This document shows, piece by piece, positions 15,981 to 25,061 of a DNA stretch of 64,000 nt. Source of the stretch: Deltaproteobacteria bacterium (lineage in GTDB: Bacteria; Desulfobacterota; SM23-61); NCBI GenBank assembly GCA_016875165.1, contig VGSF01000017.1, positions 1 through 64,000 on the forward strand, written 5' to 3'. Made by a program: the position numbers and the translations under genes. Below the pieces are notes generated by a model. It was not told where the DNA came from. It did not search any database and worked only from the letters and a program-made list of their open reading frames with translations. Numbering within the stretch: the first letter of the stretch is position 1; every line of letters begins with the position of its first letter.

Positions 15981-18032
15981 ATGTCTTCATATAGAATTGG
16001 GGTGGATGTTGGAGGGACCTTCACAGACCTTGTTCTCCTGGAGGAAGAGACTGGGGAAATCCTGGAGATAAAGGTTCTCACTACTTATCCCAATCCAGCC
16101 GACGGAGTCATCAAGGCGGTTCATACGGCCATGAATCAGGCAGGCATCGGTGGAGAGAAAGTCCGATCCATCCTCCACGGGACAACCATGGCCACAAATA
16201 ACTTGATCGAAAAGAAGGGGGCAAAGACCGCTCTTCTTACAACCGAGGGGTTTCGGGATGTTCTGGAGATTGGCAGACAAATCCGGCCCAGCCTCTTTGA
16301 CTGGACGGTGGAAAAGCCTCTATCCTTAGTCCCAAGAAAATGGCGGTATGAGGTGAGGGAACGAGTGAAGAGTGACGGGGCAATCCTAGCCACACCCAGT
16401 CAAGAAGAAATTGAAGAAATCGCCAGAAAACTCCTTCGAGATGGCATAGAGTCTGTAGCAATCACCTTCCTTTTTTCATTCTTGGATAAAAAGAATGAAG
16501 AGTATGTGACCGAGATACTCAGGGCCAAAAACCCCGACTATTCCATCTCCCTCTCTTCCCGTGTTCTTCCCGAATACCGGGAATATGAGCGGACTAGCAC
16601 CACTTGCGCTAATGCCTTCATCACGCCGGTGCTCAATCGATATACCCAAAAGATGAATGATGATCTTCTCCCCCTAAATCTTTCCGCCAAGCTGAGGCTC
16701 CTCCAATCTAACGGAGGAATTGCTACGGTGGAAGCACTGCGGGACCATTGGATCACCACTGCGTTATCCGGACCGGCTGGAGGGGTGACCGCCGCCACCT
16801 ATTTGACCAAATTGAACCAGATCTCCAACGTGATCAGTATGGACATTGGAGGGACAAGCTGTGACACCTGTCTGATCAAGGATGGCCTTCCCGGCTGGAC
16901 TACCGAATCCACCGTGGGGGGATTACCGATTCGAACTCCGATGATCGATGTGAAGTCCATCGGCGCAGGAGGAGGCAGTGTAATCTGGGTGGACAGCGGG
17001 GGATCCCTACGAGTAGGGCCTCATTCTTGCGGAAGCGATCCCGGCCCGGTATGTTATGGGCTGGGCGGGAAAGAGCCGGCCATCACGGATGCCCATCTGC
17101 TCATCGGAACCCTCCAGCCCAAATATTTTTTGCAAAAGGGGATTCAGATTGAAAAGAAGAAAGCGCAGGAGGCCCTGGAGAGGGTAGGTTCTCCAATCGG
17201 CCTTTCCGCAGAAGAGGTCGCTGCCGGAGCCATCGAGGTGATGAACCATAACATTGCTCAGGCCATCCGCATGCAGGGGATGACCAAGGGATATGACCTG
17301 GGAAGCTTTTCCCTCATTGCCTTCGGCGGCGCTGGGCCGCTCCATGCTTGTTTTATTGCCGAACAATTGGGAATTCGAAAAATCTTGCTCCCTGATTTTG
17401 CCGGAGTTTTTTCCGCTCTGGGCGCCGCGCTTGCAGATTATCGGTATGATTTTGTTCAGGCGCATCCTTGCAAAATGAGCTCCGTCACAGAAAAGGAGAT
17501 GGAGAAGGTTTTTTACGAATTGATGGTCAGGGCCTCGGCCAAATTGCAAGATCTGCCCGCCTTGAGTCTGAAAGTGGAACGATCATTGGATTTGAGATAC
17601 GTAGGTCAGTCTTTCGAGATCAACGTGCCCCTGAATTCTCAGGCCAAAGATCGGGTCTCCAAGGAAGAAGCGGTTGAGCAATTTCATCGGCTCCACGAAG
17701 AATTATACGGCTACTGTGATCGAAAAGAACCGGTTGAGCTCGTGAACCTGCGCCTTAGCTGCTTCGCCCTTACCCCCAAACCCCGATTGGTTAGTAAAAA
17801 AGGAACTACGGATAAAAGCCGAACGCATAGAATTGCCTGCATCTTCTCCCCCACGAAAAGACAAAAGGAAGAATATACTTTTGTCGATAAGGCCTCCCTC
17901 AGACTCGGTGAGAAGATTATCGGTCCAGGCATCGTCCTGAGCCCCAATTCAACCGCGATCATTCCGCCAGGATGGCAGGGGCTGGTGGACGAGGACGGAA
18001 CCATCTTTCTGGAAAAAGGACGGGAAGAATGA
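15981..18032 (+). CDS. hyuA: hydantoinase/oxoprolinase family protein, subunit A (HyuA) 1
   Basis: 683 residues from the ATG at 15981 (AAAGGAAAC upstream). The phosphate-1 motif of the ASKHA ATPase fold is GVDVGGTFTD (7-16). HGTTMATNNLIEKKGAKT and MDIGGTSCDTCL follow, and FGGAGPLHA lies in the C-terminal half. The family uses ATP to phosphorylate and open hydantoins, 5-oxoproline or N-methylhydantoin, and also includes acetone carboxylase subunits. It overlaps hyuB (ATGA), so the two subunits are translationally coupled. The promoter region is shared divergently with the creatininase cluster. Substrate cannot be read from sequence. Confidence 0.9.
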   Translation: MSSYRIGVDVGGTFTDLVLLEEETGEILEIKVLTTYPNPADGVIKAVHTAMNQAGIGGEKVRSILHGTTMATNNLIEKKGAKTALLTTEGFRDVLEIGRQIRPSLFDWTVEKPLSLVPRKWRYEVRERVKSDGAILATPSQEEIEEIARKLLRDGIESVAITFLFSFLDKKNEEYVTEILRAKNPDYSISLSSRVLPEYREYERTSTTCANAFITPVLNRYTQKMNDDLLPLNLSAKLRLLQSNGGIATVEALRDHWITTALSGPAGGVTAATYLTKLNQISNVISMDIGGTSCDTCLIKDGLPGWTTESTVGGLPIRTPMIDVKSIGAGGGSVIWVDSGGSLRVGPHSCGSDPGPVCYGLGGKEPAITDAHLLIGTLQPKYFLQKGIQIEKKKAQEALERVGSPIGLSAEEVAAGAIEVMNHNIAQAIRMQGMTKGYDLGSFSLIAFGGAGPLHACFIAEQLGIRKILLPDFAGVFSALGAALADYRYDFVQAHPCKMSSVTEKEMEKVFYELMVRASAKLQDLPALSLKVERSLDLRYVGQSFEINVPLNSQAKDRVSKEEAVEQFHRLHEELYGYCDRKEPVELVNLRLSCFALTPKPRLVSKKGTTDKSRTHRIACIFSPTKRQKEEYTFVDKASLRLGEKIIGPGIVLSPNSTAIIPPGWQGLVDEDGTIFLEKGREE

Positions 18033-19681
18033 AGGTCGATCCAATTAAGCTGGAAATCATCAAGAACTCCTTGATCGGAGTCACCGAGGAGATGGGCATT
18101 GCCCTTAAAAAGTCTTCTTACTCCCCCAATATCAAAACGAGAGAGGATCATACCTGTTCCATTTTTAATCACAAGATGGAAATGGTAGCTCAGACCGCCC
18201 ACCAGATTGGCCATCTGGGAGCTTTTACCAACATCCTGAAGAATACCATGAAGGAGCATCGGATCGATGAACTGAAGCCCGGGGATACGATCGTGGTAAA
18301 TGATCCTTATCGGGGAGGAACACACCTGCCTGACATTATCATGATTTCTCCCGTATTCTACAAAAACCGGCTCTGGGGTTTTGTGGCCAACCTGGCACAC
18401 CATTCAGATGTTGGAGGAATTGCCCCTGGAAGCGTTCCGGGGAATACCACGGAGATTTATCAGGAAGGGATCCGCATCCCCTCGATCAAACTTTTTAAAT
18501 CCGGGGTTCTGCAAGAAGACCTTTTAAAAATGATTCTGGCCAACGTGCGGACTCCGGAAGAAAGAAAAGGGGACCTGCAGGCGCAGATTGCCGCCAACAA
18601 CCTGGCGATTCGCCGGATCAGCGAATTGATCGAACGATATGGGTTTGATGAACTCGGCTTTTATGCCGAAGAAACCATCCGTTATGCCGAACGGAGGATG
18701 CGTGCGGAAATCGAAAAGTTGATTGAGGGGGAATATACAGGTGTGGATTATCTGGATGATGATGGAATTACAGACGATCCCGTGAGGATCGCCGTTACCA
18801 TTAGAAAACAGGGTGATCAAATCGAATTTGACCTATCAGAATCCTCCCCCCAAAGGAAAGGACCAACCAATTGTACTTCCTCGATGGCTTTATCCTTGAT
18901 TATGTACACTTTGCGATGTCTTACCGACCCGGACATCCCGCAAAGCGAGGGATGCTACCGGCCTGTGAAGTTAACCATTCCAGAGGGAAAGGCGCTTAAC
19001 TGCCGATTCCCTGCCGCCATAGCCGGAGGATGGGAAATCAGCCGGCGGTTGATTGATGCGGTCTCCCGGGCTTTGCTCAAAGCCATGCCCAACCGGGTTC
19101 CGGCGGGATCTAATGGAGCCATGAACCAGATCACCTTTGGAGGGAAATACCCAGACCGAGATGCGCGTTTTGCTTACTACGAGACCAATGGAGGAGGTTT
19201 TGGAGCCAGGCCGGATAAGGATGGGATGGATGGAGTCCACTCTGTGTCCAACACGAAAAACACTCCGGTTGAGGAGCTTGAACTTTTTTATCCGATTTTC
19301 ATAAAGAAATATGCCTTGAGGGAAGACTCTGAAGGACCCGGGATGTTCCGGGGAGGGTTGGGGATATGCCGGGAGATTCAATTCCTTACCGATGTTACCT
19401 TTGCCATCATGTCAGACCGGCAGAAGTTTAAACCATGGGGAATTGATGGAGGAGGCGAAGCTCAGGGTTCAGAGTTCTGCCTTCTCTCCGGTTCGGAAAA
19501 AAGAACCCTCCGGACGAAAACCACAGCGATGGCCAAGGCTGGAGATACCCTGGTCATTCACACGGCGGGTGGAGGAGGCTTTGGAGATCCTGAGAAACGT
19601 CCTCGAGAAATGATTAAACGCGACCTGGAGGAAGGGAAAATCAGCTTGGAGAGAGCAAAAGAAATTTATGGATGGCAGTAA
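18029..19681 (+). CDS. hyuB: hydantoinase/oxoprolinase family protein, subunit B (HyuB) 1
   Basis: 550 residues starting at the ATG of an ATGA overlap with hyuA (MKVDPIKLEIIKNSL). Family signatures: DHTCSIFNHKMEMVAQTAHQ, GDTIVVNDPYRGGTHLPD, NLAHHSDVGGIAPGS and the C-terminal TAGGGGFGDPEKRPRE. With HyuA it forms the ATP-dependent cyclic-amide hydrolase. The pair lies convergent to a second hyuBA pair on the minus strand (19770-23602), with only an 88-bp gap between the two hyu units. The two B subunits differ substantially, suggesting separate substrates and not a recent duplication. Confidence 0.9.
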   Translation: MKVDPIKLEIIKNSLIGVTEEMGIALKKSSYSPNIKTREDHTCSIFNHKMEMVAQTAHQIGHLGAFTNILKNTMKEHRIDELKPGDTIVVNDPYRGGTHLPDIIMISPVFYKNRLWGFVANLAHHSDVGGIAPGSVPGNTTEIYQEGIRIPSIKLFKSGVLQEDLLKMILANVRTPEERKGDLQAQIAANNLAIRRISELIERYGFDELGFYAEETIRYAERRMRAEIEKLIEGEYTGVDYLDDDGITDDPVRIAVTIRKQGDQIEFDLSESSPQRKGPTNCTSSMALSLIMYTLRCLTDPDIPQSEGCYRPVKLTIPEGKALNCRFPAAIAGGWEISRRLIDAVSRALLKAMPNRVPAGSNGAMNQITFGGKYPDRDARFAYYETNGGGFGARPDKDGMDGVHSVSNTKNTPVEELELFYPIFIKKYALREDSEGPGMFRGGLGICREIQFLTDVTFAIMSDRQKFKPWGIDGGGEAQGSEFCLLSGSEKRTLRTKTTAMAKAGDTLVIHTAGGGGFGDPEKRPREMIKRDLEEGKISLERAKEIYGWQ

Positions 19682-19769
19682 GAAACAGTAAAAAGTAGGG
19701 GGTGAGGGGTAAAAAAGAATATTTTCTCCTTACACTTTCCACTCACACCTTACAACTCCCAACTTACAT

Positions 19770-21854
19770 TCACTCTCTCTCGATAATCAGGTTTAGATCT
19801 TCGTCAATGTGGAAGCGGGAATGGAAGCCGACTATGGTAGTGGACTCCCTTTCCTCAATGATGGCTGGTCCGGGAAATGTTGACCCCGGCGCCAGGCTAT
19901 ATCGATCATAAACTTTGGTCGCCACAAATTCGCCCTCTTCCGGATAGTACGCTTTTCTCTTGCCTTTGATCCCGGAAAGCTCGTCGGTGGATCGTTTCCC
20001 GGAATACTGGATTTTCAAGCTGGGAGAAGGACAACTCGCCCTCAATCTCCACGTGAGAACCTGGATGGGAGAATCGGTCAAGTGGCGGCCAAAGGCCAGC
20101 TCATAGCTCTGGTAAAAATCTTCCACGATTCTCGGAAGATTTTCTGATCCAAGCCTTCCCCCAGGAAGGGGGGAAGGAATCTCGTAAAATTGTCCCACAT
20201 AGCGCATATCCGCCGATCTCTCGAAAAAGATCTCCCGGTGATCGACCCCTGTGGATAGGAGCGCCTCCGCGCCCTCATTCTCCATTTCTCCAAAGATATG
20301 GTTCACCTGTTCCCAGTCCAGTTTGTCCAACCGAGCCATATGACTTCGGACATAATCGACAGCCAAGGGGGCGACGAGCAAACCTAGGGCCGATGCTGTT
20401 CCTGCGGCGGCGGGGCAGATAATCTTTTTTAATTTCATGATTTCGGCGATGCGGAAGGCATGGATTGGACCGGCGCCTCCGAAGGCCATGAGGACATACT
20501 TTCTGGGGTCCTTTCCTTTCTCGGTGATATGGATACGGGTGGCCATGGCCATGTTCTCGGTAACGATCTTGTTCATCCCTATGGCAGCCTCTTCAACGCT
20601 GACCCCTAAAGGATCCGCTAATTTCTCTTTCAGGGCCTTCCGGGCGGCATCCAGTTTCAACGACATTTCCCCGCCCAGAAAATATTGGGGGTTGAGATAG
20701 CCCAGAAGGAGAGCTGCATCGGTGACCGTGGGATGCTCTCCGCCAAAGCCATAGCAAGCGGGACCAGGAGATGCCCCGGCGCTTTCCGGCCCCACTTTCA
20801 TCAAGCCAAGTCGATCAATATAACCTACAGACCCCCCCCCAGCTCCAATCTCAATCATCTCAATGGCCGGAACCTTTAAACTGAAGCCGCTTCCTTTCTG
20901 GAAACGGCTCAGCCGAGCCGCTTCGAATTCCCGGGAATAGGAAGGTTTCCCGTCATGGATCAGGCAGATCTTGGCTGTGGTGCCGCCCATATCAAAGGAG
21001 ATTAGATCCTTTATCCCCAGCGAAGCAGCATGGAAACTGGAGACCAAGGCCCCCGCTGCCGGTCCCGATTCACAAAGGCGGATAGGGAACTCTTCGGCCA
21101 TATTTACGCTGGTAATGCCTCCGCTGGATAACATAATGTATAAAGCACCCCGAAACCCTTTGGCTTTCAGTTGGGAATCAATCCGCCTCAGGTATTGCTT
21201 CATCAGCGGCTGCACATAGGCGTTGGCCATGGTGGTAGAGGTCCGTTCGTATTCCCGAATTTCCGGATTCACTCGGCTGGAAATAGAGACGTGAAACTGG
21301 GGAAATTCTCTTTTCAGTAAATCCAGAATCTTGTTTTCATGGTCGGGGTTCATATAAGAATGAAGCAGGCAAATCGCCACCGCAGTGACCCCTTGATCTT
21401 TCAGATACCAGGCAACTTGGCGGACCTCCTCCAAGTCAAGATCCACCAGGACTTCCCCGTCCCGCATCACCCTTTGGGTAACCCCCCATCGCCAGTGCCG
21501 GGGGACCAAAGGCTTGGGGCGTTCCATCCGGAGGTCATAGAGTTCGTACCGGAACTCATTCCCCATTTCCAACACATCCCTGAAACCTTTGGTGGTAATC
21601 AGCCCTGTCTTAGCCCCCTTGCGCTCAATGATCGTGTTGGTCACGAGCGTCGTCCCATGAATCACGATGGAGACTTCATCCGGCGTTATCCCGTTTTTTT
21701 GCAGAATCTCCACAAACCCTGTTTCCACTGCCCGGGAAGGATCATCGGGGGTAGTCAAACATTTCCCGACCTCCATCCACCCTTTCTCCTCATCGAGGAT
21801 GACGAAATCTGTAAACGTTCCTCCGATGTCGATCCCCAGTTTAAATTTAGCCAA
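19770..21854 (-). CDS. hyuA: hydantoinase/oxoprolinase family protein, subunit A (HyuA) 2
   Basis: 694 residues with a TTG start at 21854 (GGGAG upstream). Motifs: GIDIGGTFTDF (7-17), HGTTLVTNTIIERKGAKTGL, SFDMGGTTAKICLI, FGGAGPIHAFRIAE and the C-terminal FPGPAIIEERESTTIV. It is the ATPase-fold subunit of an ATP-dependent hydantoinase, oxoprolinase or acetophenone carboxylase-like enzyme. Upstream lie hyuB and a complete tctB-tctA-tctC set on the same strand, so uptake and ring opening are likely one transcription unit. Between the B and A genes lies a C-rich hairpin (21900-21949). Confidence 0.9.
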   Translation of the reverse strand: MAKFKLGIDIGGTFTDFVILDEEKGWMEVGKCLTTPDDPSRAVETGFVEILQKNGITPDEVSIVIHGTTLVTNTIIERKGAKTGLITTKGFRDVLEMGNEFRYELYDLRMERPKPLVPRHWRWGVTQRVMRDGEVLVDLDLEEVRQVAWYLKDQGVTAVAICLLHSYMNPDHENKILDLLKREFPQFHVSISSRVNPEIREYERTSTTMANAYVQPLMKQYLRRIDSQLKAKGFRGALYIMLSSGGITSVNMAEEFPIRLCESGPAAGALVSSFHAASLGIKDLISFDMGGTTAKICLIHDGKPSYSREFEAARLSRFQKGSGFSLKVPAIEMIEIGAGGGSVGYIDRLGLMKVGPESAGASPGPACYGFGGEHPTVTDAALLLGYLNPQYFLGGEMSLKLDAARKALKEKLADPLGVSVEEAAIGMNKIVTENMAMATRIHITEKGKDPRKYVLMAFGGAGPIHAFRIAEIMKLKKIICPAAAGTASALGLLVAPLAVDYVRSHMARLDKLDWEQVNHIFGEMENEGAEALLSTGVDHREIFFERSADMRYVGQFYEIPSPLPGGRLGSENLPRIVEDFYQSYELAFGRHLTDSPIQVLTWRLRASCPSPSLKIQYSGKRSTDELSGIKGKRKAYYPEEGEFVATKVYDRYSLAPGSTFPGPAIIEERESTTIVGFHSRFHIDEDLNLIIERE

Positions 21855-21899
21855 TCTCTAATCTCCCTGCAGCTTCGCGATGGACGAACCGCGAAATTT

Positions 21900-21949
21900 G
21901 AAATCCCCCCTCGCCCCCCTTTATAAAAGGGGGGGTTGGGGGGATTTTG
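21900..21949. repeat. C-rich/G-rich hairpin repeat (AAATCCCCCC type), copy 2
   Basis: GAAATCCCCCCTCGCCCCCC and its mirror GGGGGGTTGGGGGGATTTT form a long stem around TTTATAAA. It lies between hyuB and hyuA. Related copies: 10467-10513 and 40226-40275. Such hairpins could stabilise or terminate mRNA between the two genes. Confidence 0.75.
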
Positions 21950-21958
21950 ATATGTAAA

Positions 21959-23602
21959 TTATTTGGCATGTCCATAAATCTTTTGGGCTGACTCCTCCGA
22001 AATCAATCCTTCCTTCAGGTCTTCTTCTACTGCCGATCGATCCCTTTCCTTGGGTGGGCCGAATCCTCCTCCACCCGGATAGTCGATCGTCATTTTATCC
22101 CCCGGCTTAAGATAGCTCATAGATTTCGGATGAATGAATTGGCCATCATTGAGGACGATTTTTGTGGGAGTACTGGGCATTCCGCCCATAAAACCCTGGG
22201 CAGGGTGCTGATGGCGGTCGGTCAGAAGGGATACGCGGATAGGTTCCCGGGCAATCACTTCAAGAATGATCTGCTGGCCCAATCCCCCTCTAAATTTTCC
22301 CGGACCTCCAGAATCCTGGATCATCTCTTTTTTCCAGAAAATGAGGGGCATTATGCTCTCCTGGATCTCAATGGAACCACAGCTACTATTAGTTGGGAAG
22401 GGAATACAGGAAAGCCCGTCTTTATCCGGCCGCGCTCCCATCCCTCCATTGGCGAAAAGAACAGAAGAAAATTTCTCATTGTCCAGCCCCACTCCGATGA
22501 ACAGGACTCGCAGAGTGGGTTGGCTTCCCGAGTCGGCGATCACTTTATCCGGAATGGCTTTTACCAAGGCACCAAAAACCGCTGCACTTAAAAAATGGCC
22601 AACAATCTGCCTGGCATTTACTGGCGCAGGAAATCGAGGATTGAGAATAGAACCCTCCGGTGCTCGAACTTTAATGGGCCGGTAAGAGCCCTCATTCTTA
22701 GGGGTAAAGGGATCCAGAGCACATTTGATCGGGTAAGTGGTATAAGCATGCGTATAGGGCATGACACAATTTAGACTACGACCAATCTGGGAAGAAGTGC
22801 CTTCGTAATCCACCTCCAGCTCGCTTCCCTTCACCGTGATCTGGCATTGAATCCGGATCGGATCATCAAACCCATCCATTTCCACAGTCTTCTCGTAAAC
22901 TCCATCGGGAACTTCGAGAATGGCCTGGCGCATAATCTGCTCCGCTTTTCTCTGGATTACATCGGATAGCCCTGTGAGGTCATCCAGCCCGGACTCTTCC
23001 ATGAACTCGGTCAGACGGTTCTGGCACATGGTTTGAGCCATCATTTGCGCATTCAGATCCCCCAGCACCATCTCGGGGACCCTCACGTTCGCCCGGATCA
23101 TTTTCATAAGAGTTGAGTTTGATTTTCCGCCCTCATAAAGCTTAAGGGGCGGAATCCGGATTCCCTCTTCAAATAGTTCGCGGGCATCCGCTGACCAGAT
23201 AGCCCCTCCAATGTCCGGGGAGTGGGCTATGGTTCCGGCAAAGGCGACCAGTTTTCTTTTGTAGAAGATGGGCATGGCCATGGTAATATCTGGGAGATGG
23301 CCAGAGGCTAACCAGGGATCATTGGTAATCACCACATCTCCCGGCTTCCATTGGTCGTTAGGGTACTCCTTCAAGAAATGTTTCATGGTATTCGGAAGAG
23401 TGGCGATGAAAGAGGGGATACTGGCCGTATTGTTAACCAGGCTATCCCCGTTGGAAGCCAAGAGCATGCAGGCATAGTCGTTCGATTCTTTCACAATGGT
23501 GGAGAAGGAAGTTCGCACCAGGGTAGCGGCTGCCTCATCAACGATGCTGATCAATCGACTCCACATGATTTCCAGGGTGATTGGATCAAACTCCTTTGGC
23601 AT
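21959..23602 (-). CDS. hyuB: hydantoinase/oxoprolinase family protein, subunit B (HyuB) 2
   Basis: 547 residues from ATG 23602 (AAAGGAAAAG ahead); the longer open frame upstream is intergenic. Signatures: FDPITLEIMWSRLISIVDEA, GDVVITNDPWLASGHLPD, HSPDIGG, and DYPGGGGFGPPKERD at the C-terminus. Partner of the HyuA encoded 105 bp downstream. It belongs to the minus-strand operon that begins with tctB at 27030. The N-terminal half is closest in pattern to N-methylhydantoinase/acetone-carboxylase-type B subunits, but the family's substrate range is broad. Confidence 0.9.
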   Translation of the reverse strand: MPKEFDPITLEIMWSRLISIVDEAAATLVRTSFSTIVKESNDYACMLLASNGDSLVNNTASIPSFIATLPNTMKHFLKEYPNDQWKPGDVVITNDPWLASGHLPDITMAMPIFYKRKLVAFAGTIAHSPDIGGAIWSADARELFEEGIRIPPLKLYEGGKSNSTLMKMIRANVRVPEMVLGDLNAQMMAQTMCQNRLTEFMEESGLDDLTGLSDVIQRKAEQIMRQAILEVPDGVYEKTVEMDGFDDPIRIQCQITVKGSELEVDYEGTSSQIGRSLNCVMPYTHAYTTYPIKCALDPFTPKNEGSYRPIKVRAPEGSILNPRFPAPVNARQIVGHFLSAAVFGALVKAIPDKVIADSGSQPTLRVLFIGVGLDNEKFSSVLFANGGMGARPDKDGLSCIPFPTNSSCGSIEIQESIMPLIFWKKEMIQDSGGPGKFRGGLGQQIILEVIAREPIRVSLLTDRHQHPAQGFMGGMPSTPTKIVLNDGQFIHPKSMSYLKPGDKMTIDYPGGGGFGPPKERDRSAVEEDLKEGLISEESAQKIYGHAK

Positions 23603-23607
23603 TTTCT

Positions 23608-23793
23608 TTTCCTTTAACCTCACCCTCTTCTTCACCCCTATAGGGGAAGGTTGGAAGGGGGATGGGATAAAAAGGCCCTCAAGATTCTGAGAGCTTTTTC
23701 CTATCGAAAACAATTTTCCGAAGGAAACTCAATTTTTAACTCCCTTCACCTTCCCCCCTCTCCGGAGGGCAGAGGGATAGGGTCAGGGGGATA
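23608..23793. repeat. two CT-rich palindromic repeats between tctC and hyuB
   Basis: Two imperfect hairpins (CACCCCTATAGGGG with CTC-rich arms, then CCCCCTCTCCGGAGGG with GGGATAGGG arms) fill most of the gap between tctC (stop 23805) and hyuB (start 23602). They belong to the CCCTCTCCC/GGGAGAGGG type also found at 32987, 49571, 60482 and 62803. Confidence 0.55.
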
Positions 23794-23804
23794 GAATCTA
23801 AAGC

Positions 23805-24782
23805 TTACTCCATGGGTTTAAATCCACCGAAGTCGATGATCTTCTTCCAAAGTTTGTCCTGTTGTTCCAAATAAGCAGCCAAACCTTCAGGCCCCATGTA
23901 TTCCACTACTCCCCCTTGTTTTTTGTAAAAGGCTTTGAATTCTTCCGATTCCATGGCTACCTTGAAAGCATCGTGGAGACCTTTGATGCGGTCTTTGGGA
24001 GTTCCTTTGGGAACTACGTATCCATACCAGGTGCCGACATCCAAGTCGAATCCATACTCTTTAAAAGTTGGTACATCGGGAAGAGCGAAGTTCCTCTTTG
24101 CTGAACTCACGGCCAGGATTCTGAATTTTTTTGCCTCAACATAAGGTAGGAGGGTAGATATTTCGATCAAAGAACCATCAGCATGTCCCCCGAGCAACGC
24201 CGTCACACATGGCCCGCTCCCCTTGTAGGGGATATTGGTAAATTTCACCCCCGTAGCCATTTCGATTCCGACAATTCCAATATGGTACATGGCGCCATGT
24301 CCTGAATTGGCCATCTGCACTTTTCCAGGATTGGCCTTGGCATGGTCTATAAATTCTTTAAAGGTCTTCCAGGGAGAATCTTCTTTCACGACTACCCCTG
24401 CTGGAACGCCCACCGTGTAAATAATGGGGTCAAACTTTTTGTAACTTACCCCGGTCTTAGTAGTGTATAGGGTGACCACAAGGCTGGGATTGACAATTCC
24501 TACGGTGTATCCATCCGGAGTAGCATTGGCTACAAAATTCCAGGCGATAGTCCCCCCTCCCCCAGTCTTGTTAACGATCACGGCCCCCACTCCAATGGCC
24601 TTTTCAATATGAGGTTGCAAAGTTTGGGCGCTCAGTGTCCCTCCTCCACCCGGAGCCCAGGGGATGATCAGGCTGATGGGCCGGGTGGGAAATTTTTCTT
24701 GCCCAGCGGCCCACCCGCTCAGGAGAAAAAGAAAAACCCCCAAGATCATCAGAATAGAGACCGCCTTTTTTCTACCCTTCAT
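23805..24782 (-). CDS. tripartite tricarboxylate transporter binding protein TctC 2
   Basis: 325 residues: signal peptide MKGRKKAVSILMILGVFLF to AAGQ, then KFPTRPISLIIPWAPGGGGT and NKTGGGGTIAW, the Bug-family core. It would capture an organic acid in the periplasm and hand it to TctA/TctB encoded just upstream. SD GGAGG precedes the ATG. Position next to hyuBA suggests a cyclic amide or its ring-opened acid as ligand. It shows the usual DGYTVGIVNPSL and PYKGSGPCVTALLGGHAD motifs. Confidence 0.9.
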   Translation of the reverse strand: MKGRKKAVSILMILGVFLFLLSGWAAGQEKFPTRPISLIIPWAPGGGGTLSAQTLQPHIEKAIGVGAVIVNKTGGGGTIAWNFVANATPDGYTVGIVNPSLVVTLYTTKTGVSYKKFDPIIYTVGVPAGVVVKEDSPWKTFKEFIDHAKANPGKVQMANSGHGAMYHIGIVGIEMATGVKFTNIPYKGSGPCVTALLGGHADGSLIEISTLLPYVEAKKFRILAVSSAKRNFALPDVPTFKEYGFDLDVGTWYGYVVPKGTPKDRIKGLHDAFKVAMESEEFKAFYKKQGGVVEYMGPEGLAAYLEQQDKLWKKIIDFGGFKPME

Positions 24783-24896
24783 TGTTGCCTCCTTTCTCGA
24801 GGATTGGGATCCAGCCTCAGTCCTCTCTTTAGATTCTTACATCTTTCAGTCTGACAGTCTGAGAATTTTCTTCTAACATTTACCCGAAAGGGATGC

Positions 24897-25035
24897 CTAA
24901 ATTCTAAATTCGAAGCACGAAATTCGAAACAAGTCCGCCTAAGGCGGATTCGAAATACAAATTATATAAACAAAAAAGTTTTGAGTTTTGAATTTTGAAT
25001 TTGTTTAGGATTTCGTTATTCGGATTTCGAATTTG
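24897..25035. repeat. AT-rich inverted repeat (ATTCGAAAT/ATTTCGAAT type)
   Basis: The 279-bp gap between tctA and tctC holds AATTCGAAGCACGAAATTCG on one side and GGATTTCGAATTTGAA on the other, with a small GTCCGCCTAAGGCGGA hairpin inside. A similar AT-rich inverted repeat lies at 35130-35250. No gene is seen. Confidence 0.5.
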
Positions 25036-25061
25036 AAACCAAAAATATCAAATATCTCTGA

